Positions 1-5,536 of a stretch of DNA of 5,536 nucleotides are shown in pieces. The notes below the pieces were generated by a model that searched no databases, was not told the origin of the DNA, and saw only the letters and a list, made by a program, of their open reading frames with translations. This DNA comes from Bacteroidota bacterium (GTDB lineage Bacteria > Bacteroidota > Bacteroidia > NS11-12g > UBA9320): NCBI GenBank assembly GCA_003485825.1, contig DNHN01000221.1:1-5536 (forward strand), in the 5' to 3' direction. Position numbers and translations under genes: made by a program. Numbering within the stretch: position 1 is the stretch's first letter; each line of letters opens with the position of its first letter.

Positions 1-1
1 C

Positions 2-910
2 GATTCGCTTTCTTCTGTATATCTAGAATGGGCTACGGATACTATAGCTACCACGAACTCCATTCCTATGGAAAACGTGAGTACTAGTGCCTGGACAACT
101 GAAACACCTATAAACAACGCCGAACTAGGAGACGTTATTTATTTTAGGGTAGTTGCTATTGGAGAAAATAAGGATACCTCTGTGAGTTATCTGTTTCAGT
201 ATGACGTAGAGGAATTTGCTTACTGTAATGCAAAAGGCTCTAATGGCACAGGATCAGACTATATCAATAAAGTGGAGTTGGCTGGAATGAGCAACAGCTC
301 AGGCAAGGAGGGATACGGCGATTTCACTGCCACTACCATAGACTTAGAGCAAGGTCAAGAGTATACTTTGACGGTTGGAATGGCCTACCATTTTGCAGGA
401 CAAGACTCTGTGACTGCTTGGATCGATTACAACTACGATGCTAGCTTCTCTAAAGAAGAGCAAATCGTTTTTAGCGCACTAAATGCAGAGCACATAGCTA
501 CAGCAAGCTTCACGGTGCCTATGACTGCACTTATGGATAAGCCGGTACGCATGAGAGTCCGCAGTCAATACTTTGCGAACACCATGAACAGCTGCGACGA
601 GACTGCTGGAGAAGTAGAAGACTACACTATCACTATTTTAGAGAGTCCATTTCTAAGTGTCCCAGAGGCAGCAGTTATAACTGCTAGCGTATCACCTAAT
701 CCAAGCATTGGAAGCTTTGAAATACGCTTAGCGGAAACTGCGCAGGATATTGCTGTAGACATGTATGATATCACTGGAAAGGTAGTAGCACAAAACAACT
801 ATCATCAAGCACAATCCATTCAAGTAAATACCGAACTAAGCGCTGGTGCCTATATGCTAAAAGTAAGTACCGAAAAAGGAACGAACACACAAAAAGTAAT
901 CATTAAATAA
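2..910 (+). CDS. 3' part of a secreted GEVED-domain protein with a T9SS type A sorting domain (5' end outside window)
   Basis: The reading frame is open from base 2, so the ATG at 68 is internal and the gene starts upstream; 302 C-terminal residues are visible. The first ~70 residues look like the end of a beta-sandwich or domain-linking region (VIYFRVVAIG, then SVSYLFQYDV). Visible residues ~74-213 form a GEVED domain: it opens with YC, has the core WIDYNYD and the arginine strand VRMRVRSQ, and closes with GEVEDYTITI. Residues ~227-302 are a T9SS type A sorting domain: SPNP, then YDITGKVV, then LSAGAYMLKV, ending in KVIIK. In known T9SS cargo this domain directs export across the outer membrane and is then cleaved off. 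GEVED domains often follow catalytic domains such as metallopeptidases, but nothing visible identifies the catalytic part, so the activity is unknown. The gene ends in TAA and is followed by a strong hairpin. Domain calls are confident; the full product is not. Confidence 0.9.
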   Translation, partial: DSLSSVYLEWATDTIATTNSIPMENVSTSAWTTETPINNAELGDVIYFRVVAIGENKDTSVSYLFQYDVEEFAYCNAKGSNGTGSDYINKVELAGMSNSSGKEGYGDFTATTIDLEQGQEYTLTVGMAYHFAGQDSVTAWIDYNYDASFSKEEQIVFSALNAEHIATASFTVPMTALMDKPVRMRVRSQYFANTMNSCDETAGEVEDYTITILESPFLSVPEAAVITASVSPNPSIGSFEIRLAETAQDIAVDMYDITGKVVAQNNYHQAQSIQVNTELSAGAYMLKVSTEKGTNTQKVIIK

Positions 911-972
911 GTACAAACTAAACATCTCCCACCCATTGAGATATCTAGCTTGACTAGGGTTATACAACACAA

Positions 973-1000
973 AGAGCCATTGCATTCCTGCAATGGCTCT
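973..1000. terminator. Bidirectional intrinsic terminator between convergent T9SS-cargo genes
   Basis: A perfect 12-bp stem (AGAGCCATTGCA at 973-984 and its complement at 989-1000) closes on a 4-base TTCC loop. On the + strand it is followed by CTTTAT; on the - strand it is followed by TTTGTGTT, so the U tracts are short both ways. It lies 63 bp after the stop of the upstream + gene and 46 bp past the stop of the - gene, as expected for a terminator shared by converging transcripts. The weak U tracts leave some doubt about efficiency. Confidence 0.8.
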
Positions 1001-1027
1001 CTTTATGAAATAAATCCTATTTTTCTA

Positions 1028-1047
1028 AATCGGATGATTTACCGATT
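1028..1047 (-). other. Small hairpin overlapping the stop codon of the T9SS-cargo gene
   Basis: AATCGG (1028-1033) and CCGATT (1042-1047) form a 6-bp stem with an 8-base loop. The right arm covers two bases of the TAA stop of the - strand gene. No U tract follows, so it is unlikely to terminate on its own. It could act as a 3'-end stabiliser or be chance. Confidence 0.25.
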
Positions 1048-1984
1048 AGTATTTTACCATTTTCTTAACCGTACCTGACACACGTACGAAGTAGGTTCCT
1101 GGAGCAAGCTCAGCAGTAGAGATATGCTTTACCTCTCGATCCAGTGATGCTCTGATAAGTACAATTCCTTGTAAGTCCGTCACCTCTACTTCTGAATCTA
1201 TCTCAGTAGCATAGTCCGCTATGATAATTTCGTTGGTGAAAGGATTTGGGTAGATAGAAGCAGTCTTTTCGCCTTTCAATGAAACACACTGCACTTCACT
1301 GTACTCGTACTGCCCGTCAAAATCTACTTGCTTCAATCTGTAGCAATGGTTACCAGCAGGAACAGCGCTTTCGTCTGAGAAGCTGTAGTCCACTAAACTG
1401 TTAGAGTTACCCGCTCCGATCACTTCGCCTATTTGAGTAAATTCACTTTCACCTTCTAATTGTCTTTCTACTTCAAATCGATCATTGTTCAACTCCATAG
1501 CTGTTTGCCAAAGAAGTTGTGATGACTTGACAGTGAAGTACGTTAGAGTAACGGGCAGCGAAGAACTAGTAGTACCAGCAGATCCTGAAAAACAAGCACT
1601 ACCGCCACAAACGTCATTGGTCCATCCTGTATACTCCAATACAAGAGTAGAGGCGCACGTCGCCGCAGTAAATTGATAACTAAAACTGGATGCAGCCGAG
1701 GTTGATGGAGGTGTAATACGACAAGTCGTGTTGGTATTTAATGTCGTTGTTCCACACTTAACAATCATGTCAGTGATACTTTTATATCCATTAGTGGTGC
1801 TTTGAGCAGTAAAATTTATCTCATAGGTAGTATTTGATCCTGATGTTGAGACTACAGAATAATTCCAAGCAGGGATAGTTCCGCAGTTTTGAGACAGACT
1901 TGAATAACTAATCAGTGTAAATAAAACTAAACTAATAGTTTTGAGCTTGCTTGCTGAAAAAAAACAAGGTCGGGAAAAAGTACG
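1046..1984 (-). CDS. Small secreted protein with T9SS type A sorting domain; start codon missing or frameshifted
   Basis: The end given is the limit of the open frame (a TAG precedes it at 1985-1987), not a proven start. The first in-frame ATG (1768) would give 240 residues but omits clear coding sequence: upstream, the frame reads a typical signal peptide (KLKTISLVLFTLISY, then SSLSQ) followed by NCGTIPAWNYS, so the real product has about 300 residues. No ATG, GTG or TTG occurs in frame before it. Either the start was lost (the AAG at 1946-1948 is one base from ATG) or the ATG at 2004 is used with a -1 shift at the T8 tract (1957-1964). After the signal peptide comes an unrecognised cysteine-rich beta domain. 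With numbering from ATG 1768, residues ~71-165 are the fibronectin-like module common in T9SS cargo (LPVTLTYFTV, ELNNDRFEVER, YRLKQVDFDGQYEYSE), and residues ~171-240 are the sorting domain (IYPNPF, LAPGTYFVRVSG). It is probably exported and surface-attached or released. It may be a pseudogene or a slippage-dependent gene. Confidence 0.8.
   Translation of the reverse strand, partial: RTFSRPCFFSASKLKTISLVLFTLISYSSLSQNCGTIPAWNYSVVSTSGSNTTYEINFTAQSTTNGYKSITDMIVKCGTTTLNTNTTCRITPPSTSAASSFSYQFTAATCASTLVLEYTGWTNDVCGGSACFSGSAGTTSSSLPVTLTYFTVKSSQLLWQTAMELNNDRFEVERQLEGESEFTQIGEVIGAGNSNSLVDYSFSDESAVPAGNHCYRLKQVDFDGQYEYSEVQCVSLKGEKTASIYPNPFTNEIIIADYATEIDSEVEVTDLQGIVLIRASLDREVKHISTAELAPGTYFVRVSGTVKKMVKY
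1957..1964 (-). repeat. A8/T8 homopolymer at the frame junction of the T9SS-cargo gene (possible slippery site)
   Basis: On the coding (-) strand this is a run of eight T. Read from the ATG at 2004 the codons are GTT TTT TTT CAG, so the run contains a T_TTT_TTT heptamer in the X_XXY_YYZ phase. A -1 shift here, or one added T, moves translation into the frame of the signal peptide and the rest of the gene. Unshifted, the ATG frame stops at TAG 1927-1929 after 25 codons. Confidence 0.5.
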
Positions 1985-2280
1985 CTAAGTACTATTTTGT
2001 TCATGCTGTGAAGATAAAAAAAAAATTATGCCACAAACATTACTTGAGAACAAAATAAACTTCACTCAATCGCAAGCAACAGAAAATAAACACAATTAAA
2101 TTTTATTCCCAATTATAGATTTTAAGTCCATAAATTAGAGTGAATCCTGAATAAATCAATTATTTGATTAGACCCGGCCCTAAACTACCGAATCATTCTA
2201 AAGCCACCCGCAAAAGGCTCTTAACCTCACAAACACAACCCATCAGACTACTCCGACTTCATTATTACGATTGAACCGTT
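1985..2280. other. AT-rich intergenic region between kmo and the T9SS-cargo gene; no convincing gene
   Basis: About 300 bp, transcribed if at all on the - strand. It holds an A10 tract (2016-2025; T10 on the - strand) 12 bases upstream of the ATG at 2004, and the first codons of that ATG frame (MNKIVLSVLF). Nearer kmo there is a weak hairpin (AAAGCC 2200-2205 with GGCTCT 2216-2221, one G-U pair, 10-base loop) that might help end kmo transcription, but it lacks a good U tract. I found no exact TAnnTTTG promoter motif on the - strand here; the closest is a TA-3-TTTG variant at about 2034-2042. Confidence 0.5.
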
Positions 2281-3600
2281 CTACGAAAACCAGTCCTGCA
2301 CAAAGGCCCTGTCTTTTATCAACTCTTCTTTCCCTTCTGCTATTAAGTCGTAAATACGCTTGGTATTCTCTGCTCCTTTATCCAGCGCTTCTTTATACGG
2401 TATAGTACTAAAACTCACCATCTCATACTGAGATTGGAAAATATCGGGATGTAAATCACACAGCTCGTGTTCTATTTTTTTGTAGTGTAAAAAATACTCA
2501 TCACCAACAAGATCTCGCATCTCTATGAAATTTTGCAGCGCTAAGTCTGCGATGGCATCTGCATTGGGCTTCCTGCGTTTTTCGTAGTGCTTCATCGCTA
2601 CATCCCAGTCTCCAAACTCTTCTAGACAAGCATCCAATTCTATACAGTCTTCAAAAGCACAGTTCATTCCTTGACCATAAAATGGAACTATAGCGTGACA
2701 TGCGTCTCCTATAAGTGTAGCCTTCCCTACATTCCACGGATAACACCTCACCGTAACCAAATCCCCTACAGGGTTTGCTTTAAAATCCTCAAGCAGTGTA
2801 GGCATCATCGGCACGCTATCCCCAAAGTACGTATTCATGAAATGAAGTATCTCCTCATCCGTATTGATATTATCAAAACCCGTCGCACCTTCATAGGGCA
2901 TAAAGAGTGTACAGGTAAATGACTTGTCTGGATTCGGCAACGCAATCATCATAAAACTACCGCGTGGCCAGATATGCAAGGCATTAGGCTCCATAGCAAA
3001 CTCACCGTCAGCCGTAGGCTCTATAGTTAGCTCCTTGTATCCGGATTTGGTGTAGCTCTGCGAATAGTCAAAACGCGGTGTACGCTGCATTTTGCTGCGC
3101 ACTGCAGAGAATGCTCCGTCACCGCCCAATATATAGTCTGACTTCACCTCCAGCTTTTCACCTGTCTCTGAGTTGGTAAACCAGCAGATACTCTTCTCTA
3201 AGTCTACCTTGGTGCATGCCATATTGAAGTGCTGATGCACATGCTCGTTTTCATCGGCCAGCTGCAGCAGCTGCACATTTAGGTGCGCTCTACTTACAGA
3301 ATTGATAGCTTGACCTTCTGTACCGTACGGCTGATAAGCCAATTCTCCTTCGGTGCTGTGCATCATGCGCCCAGGCATTGGGATAGCCTTGCTAAGCACC
3401 GCTTGGTCTAGACCTACTTTTTCCAATGCAGCTATTCCTCGTTTAGACAATGCCAAGTTAATGGACCTACCTGCAGGTATTTCCACGTTTCGCATATCCG
3501 GTCTTCTCTCATATATATTGACCTCGTAACCTCTTTTTGCTAAATACACGGCCACTAATGATCCGGCCAATCCACCTCCTACTAACGTAATGCTCTTCAT
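2281..3600 (-). CDS. kmo: Kynurenine 3-monooxygenase (FAD-dependent)
   Basis: Hydroxylates L-kynurenine to 3-hydroxykynurenine using NADPH, O2 and FAD, in tryptophan degradation and in the kynurenine route to quinolinate and NAD. The 439 residues match the length of soluble bacterial enzymes; the C-terminal membrane anchor of mitochondrial forms is not evident. FAD fold: G8xG10xxG13 with E31 ending the second strand; the family signature GRSINLALSKRG (44-55); the DG motif GGDGAFSAVR (159-168); the GD motif IGDACHAIVPFYGQGMN (297-313). Substrate residues known from yeast and Pseudomonas KMO structures appear at matching spacing: R78 and Y92 (14 apart), N357 and M361 in NFIEMR, and Y392 (31 after M361). 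The ATG at 3600 is the first start after an in-frame stop (TGA at 3613-3615). The gene is divergent from the lipid kinase and no other kynurenine-pathway gene is in the window. The product assignment is very secure; the physiological role (NAD synthesis or catabolism) is open. Confidence 0.96.
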   Translation of the reverse strand: MKSITLVGGGLAGSLVAVYLAKRGYEVNIYERRPDMRNVEIPAGRSINLALSKRGIAALEKVGLDQAVLSKAIPMPGRMMHSTEGELAYQPYGTEGQAINSVSRAHLNVQLLQLADENEHVHQHFNMACTKVDLEKSICWFTNSETGEKLEVKSDYILGGDGAFSAVRSKMQRTPRFDYSQSYTKSGYKELTIEPTADGEFAMEPNALHIWPRGSFMMIALPNPDKSFTCTLFMPYEGATGFDNINTDEEILHFMNTYFGDSVPMMPTLLEDFKANPVGDLVTVRCYPWNVGKATLIGDACHAIVPFYGQGMNCAFEDCIELDACLEEFGDWDVAMKHYEKRRKPNADAIADLALQNFIEMRDLVGDEYFLHYKKIEHELCDLHPDIFQSQYEMVSFSTIPYKEALDKGAENTKRIYDLIAEGKEELIKDRAFVQDWFS

Positions 3601-3613
3601 ATTATAATCTCGT

Positions 3614-3621
3614 CAAAGTTA
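3614..3621 (-). promoter_or_regulatory. Candidate -7 promoter element of kmo (TAnnTTTG type)
   Basis: On the - strand the 63-bp divergent gap with the lipid kinase contains TAACTTTG, an exact match to the Bacteroidota -7 consensus TAnnTTTG. Its last base is 14 nt from the kmo ATG, so the leader would be only about 8 nt. A TTG lies 31 bp further upstream, too far for the usual -33 box, so support is partial. No exact match was seen for the + strand gene in the same gap. Confidence 0.35.
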
Positions 3622-3663
3622 CACATAGAGCATTTTTATTTGATATTTGTTTCAATCTAAATT

Positions 3664-4545
3664 ATGCAGCCCGTGCTTCCGCCTATTCTAGTTATCTATA
3701 ATCCTGCCGCTCAGGGTGGCAAAAGTGCTGCAATATTGGAAAAATATATACACTTTTTAAAAGACCAAAATATCGCTCACCACTGTTATACAACATTGGG
3801 GAAAGATGATTCACTTCCCCTTCACAAACTACTTCAATCTACTAACTTTAGTCTAATCAGCATTATTGGTGGCGATGGAACTATAAACTTAGCGATCAAT
3901 GCATTACCCCACCTCACCACTCCTATCCACTTGATACCCGCCGGCTCGGGCAATGACTTGGCTAAGATGATCTATACCGAAGGGATTCCTAGCTATCCAG
4001 AACTATTTAAACGAATCCTGCTCAAAACACCAGATACCATTCCAGTCGATATCTGGAGATGCAATGCTCGCTTATTTGCCAACGGGTTTGGTTGTGGATT
4101 TGATGGATCTATAGCCTTCAATACTAAATTCAAAAAAGGACTATTCGGCTCTAAAATGAAATACTGGATAGAAATCATCCGGCATATTTTCTTTTACCCA
4201 TCTCCAATCATAAATGTAAATGGGAAAACATCTCGCACATTTATGCTCTCCGCAGCGAATGGCAGTGTGTATGGCGGAGATTTTAAAGTAGCACCACGTG
4301 CTAGTGTCAATGATGGAAAACTGGACGTAGTTCGAATTAAAAAAGTGTGGACTCCACTTCGTTTTTTTTACTTACCGCTGGTTATGGCGGGCAAACATTT
4401 GGCAATGGATATAGTAGAATACGAGCAGCTAGACCAATTAAGGATTGAGTCCAATAAGCCCATCCCTGCTCATCTAGATGGAGAGCCCATGAGTGAAACA
4501 GTATACGAGATCAGACCTCACGGTCAGATAGAAGCAGTCTGTTGA
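3664..4545 (+). CDS. Diacylglycerol/lipid kinase family protein (YegS/DgkB/LCB5 type)
   Basis: ATP-dependent kinase of a membrane lipid alcohol, most likely diacylglycerol to phosphatidic acid, acting at the cytoplasmic membrane face. The 293 residues match the usual ~290-310 of this family. The N-terminal DAGK catalytic domain shows NPAAQGGKS (13-21), the nucleotide loop GGDGT (69-73) and PAGSGNDLAK (92-101). The C-terminal beta-rich domain shows NGFGCGFDGS, ANGSVYGGDFKVAP, DGKLDVV and HLDGEPM (270-276), in which E274 matches the general-base glutamate of the DgkB DGE motif. There is no signal peptide or membrane segment, as is normal for soluble members. The ATG at 3664 follows an in-frame TAA (3658-3660), so the start is nearly forced. 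It is divergent from kmo and convergent with the Lgt homologue 14 bp downstream. The exact substrate (diacylglycerol, sphingoid base or another lipid) cannot be told; Bacteroidota that make sphingolipids carry related kinases. Confidence 0.9.
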   Translation: MQPVLPPILVIYNPAAQGGKSAAILEKYIHFLKDQNIAHHCYTTLGKDDSLPLHKLLQSTNFSLISIIGGDGTINLAINALPHLTTPIHLIPAGSGNDLAKMIYTEGIPSYPELFKRILLKTPDTIPVDIWRCNARLFANGFGCGFDGSIAFNTKFKKGLFGSKMKYWIEIIRHIFFYPSPIINVNGKTSRTFMLSAANGSVYGGDFKVAPRASVNDGKLDVVRIKKVWTPLRFFYLPLVMAGKHLAMDIVEYEQLDQLRIESNKPIPAHLDGEPMSETVYEIRPHGQIEAVC

Positions 4546-4559
4546 TTAACAAATACTTC

Positions 4560-5357
4560 TCACTTGCTCTTACTCCACCGTCTCCATATCACTGCACATA
4601 TCACTACAATACATAATGCTATAAACTGCGAGTGACTTATCGCTCCACCAAACAGAAAACCACGCGCCTCGTCACCTCTGTACACCTCTACTATGCTGCG
4701 TCCTACGCCATACATCATTAAATAAACAAGGAATAACTGACCATCAAATTTTTGTTTCTTCTGCAGGATAATGACTGTTACTAGAATAATCACATTCACT
4801 GCTATATCAAACAGTTGGGTAGGGTAAAGTGGCGTGTCTTTTATACTCGCTAACGTATTGAGATGACTGAAAGTCACTCCCATCCAGCTCTCGCATACCT
4901 TTCCGTGGCAACATCCAGCTAGAAAGCATCCTACGCGCCCGAAGGAATGGACCACAGGCCCTACGAATGCAAGCAGGTCTAAGAAAGGCCGCACCGCTAC
5001 TTTTCGTTTTCTGAGCCAAATAATAATAGTGGGTATTGAAAAAATCAATGAGCCATAAAACACAAATCCACCTCCCATTGCTCCGGGAATTAGACCTAGA
5101 TTTTCCGTATACTTCCCTATATCTTCGAAGAAGAAAAATAATTTCCCTCCAACAAATGCTGCTAAAATCACCCAAATAAAAAGGCTCGACACGTCGTCTG
5201 CATTTAGACCAAACTTCTTTGCTTTCTTCGCTACGATGTAGAAAGCAGCTACGATGCCTAGGGCTATCATTAATCCATAGCTGTGCAGCGTTATGTGCGC
5301 GGGTAAAAATCCTTGCAAAAACTCAGGAGTCGAAAAGGTAAAGAGTCGTGGGAACAT
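4560..5357 (-). CDS. lgt: Prolipoprotein diacylglyceryl transferase family protein, divergent (Lgt-like)
   Basis: Lgt is an inner-membrane enzyme that moves a diacylglyceryl group from phosphatidylglycerol to the lipobox cysteine of prolipoproteins. This 265-residue polytopic protein has about seven hydrophobic segments (~26-43, 57-77, 96-114, 126-148, 184-202, 208-222, 238-257). Family landmarks: LHSYGLM with Y27 (E. coli Y26); FVGGK 68-72 in place of the usual GGR/GAR; GGGFVFYGSLI 95-105; GRVGCFLAGCCHGK 140-153; YPTQLFDI; GRSIVEVYRGDEARG 219-233 with R220/R227 in the region of E. coli R239; and ISHSQF. R141 matches catalytic R143, but Y101 stands where E. coli has H103, and C144, A147 and C149 replace N146, N149 and E151. 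Cysteine-containing Lgt homologues of this kind occur in Bacteroidota, so it may be the normal enzyme of the lineage or a paralogue. The ATG at 5357 follows an in-frame TAA (5370-5372). Family membership is secure; true Lgt activity is likely but not certain. Confidence 0.85.
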   Translation of the reverse strand: MFPRLFTFSTPEFLQGFLPAHITLHSYGLMIALGIVAAFYIVAKKAKKFGLNADDVSSLFIWVILAAFVGGKLFFFFEDIGKYTENLGLIPGAMGGGFVFYGSLIFSIPTIIIWLRKRKVAVRPFLDLLAFVGPVVHSFGRVGCFLAGCCHGKVCESWMGVTFSHLNTLASIKDTPLYPTQLFDIAVNVIILVTVIILQKKQKFDGQLFLVYLMMYGVGRSIVEVYRGDEARGFLFGGAISHSQFIALCIVVICAVIWRRWSKSK

Positions 5358-5536
5358 GGTGGGACAAGTTTAAGTAAAAATATAAGATTAAGTAAATTTC
5401 GTTCTACAAGAATAACTAGTCTTAGACTCCAATTTTAACTGAATCTTAAACTTCTATTGGCCATCCCGAGTATCCGCATTAGCAGATGTACTTATTTGTC
5501 ATCCTGAGTGATTTCGACCTTAGGAGAAATTGTACC
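5358..5536. other. Noncoding upstream region of the Lgt homologue
   Basis: No gene is seen in these 179 bp. Bases 5358-5450 are AT-rich and should hold the - strand promoter; TAAACTTG (- strand, 5365-5372) differs from TAnnTTTG by one base but sits only 7 nt from the ATG. From 5459 onward the composition changes and the repeat described separately begins. Confidence 0.5.
5459..5536. repeat. Degenerate intergenic repeat: two GYCATCCYGAGT units plus a hairpin, running off the window
   Basis: Two direct copies, GCCATCCCGAGT (5460-5471) and GTCATCCTGAGT (5498-5509), match at 10 of 12 bases and start 38 bp apart. The second leads into a hairpin: ATTTC (5511-5515) pairs with GAAAT (5526-5530), enclosing CCTTAGG. 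The string GTCATCCTGAGTGATTTCGA resembles the 'GTCATCCTGAGCGAAGTCGAAGG' class of intergenic repeats that I recall from many Bacteroidota genomes. The element is incomplete here and its copy number cannot be judged. Confidence 0.55.

Noticed and set aside
1485..1676. 63-codon open frame on the + strand
   Set aside because: It lies wholly inside the well-supported - strand T9SS-cargo gene and its translation resembles no domain.
1979..1993. Inverted repeat AGTAC-5-GTACT near the start of the T9SS-cargo gene
   Set aside because: Only 5 bp per arm in AT-rich DNA; chance is likely, although it lies between ATG 2004 and the T8 tract.
2028..2099. 23-codon ORF on the + strand preceded by the A10 tract (MPQTLLENK...)
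   Set aside because: An A-rich leader suits Bacteroidota translation, but the ORF is too short, has no recognisable features and lies antisense to the presumed leader of the T9SS-cargo gene.
2200..2221. Possible terminator of kmo
   Set aside because: Six pairs including a G-U, a 10-base loop and no proper U tract; kept only as a remark in the intergenic entry.
2671..2922. 83-codon open frame on the + strand
   Set aside because: Antisense to the conserved core of kmo; no recognisable motif.
3993..4178. 61-codon open frame on the - strand
   Set aside because: Antisense shadow of the lipid kinase gene.
4807..5175. 122-codon open frame on the - strand
   Set aside because: Same strand but another frame of the Lgt homologue; it lacks hydrophobic segments or motifs while the overlapping frame has clear Lgt landmarks.
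1..5536. Search for CRISPR arrays, tRNA/rRNA genes, insertion sequences, toxin-antitoxin or defence genes
   Set aside because: No regularly spaced repeats, cloverleaf-like segments, transposase motifs or defence-type domains were seen in either strand.

Overview
The window looks like a chromosomal segment of a Bacteroidota bacterium, probably of flavobacterial type. Two genes end in type A sorting domains of the type IX secretion system (T9SS), which is essentially confined to that phylum. Start codons lack clear Shine-Dalgarno sequences, and intergenic DNA is AT-rich with A tracts. The genus cannot be told from the sequence alone.

Layout: (1) Bases 2-910 (+) are the 3' end of a secreted protein whose start lies outside the window. 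It has a GEVED domain followed by a T9SS sorting domain. (2) A strong hairpin at 973-1000 lies between this gene and a convergent one and probably terminates both. (3) About 1046-1984 (-) is a second small T9SS cargo. Its signal peptide is readable in the open frame, but that frame has no standard start codon ahead of it. The nearest good ATG (2004) is in another frame and is joined to the gene's frame by an 8-base homopolymer. (4) Bases 1985-2280 are AT-rich and hold no convincing gene. (5) Bases 2281-3600 (-) encode kynurenine 3-monooxygenase with all recognisable FAD- and substrate-binding residues. (6) Bases 3664-4545 (+) encode a diacylglycerol/lipid kinase of the YegS/DgkB/LCB5 type, divergent from kmo. 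(7) Bases 4560-5357 (-) encode a divergent Lgt-family membrane protein, convergent with the kinase across 14 bp. (8) Bases 5358-5536 are noncoding and end in a degenerate intergenic repeat that runs out of the window.

The genes do not form an operon: neighbours alternate in direction except for kmo and the T9SS cargo downstream of it, which are about 300 bp apart. Functionally this is a mixed housekeeping/accessory stretch with surface cargo, tryptophan catabolism or NAD synthesis, lipid phosphorylation and lipoprotein maturation. I found no defence system, prophage, CRISPR array or RNA gene. The observations most worth checking are the broken or slippery start of the second T9SS cargo, the altered active-site motifs of the Lgt homologue, and the terminal repeat.
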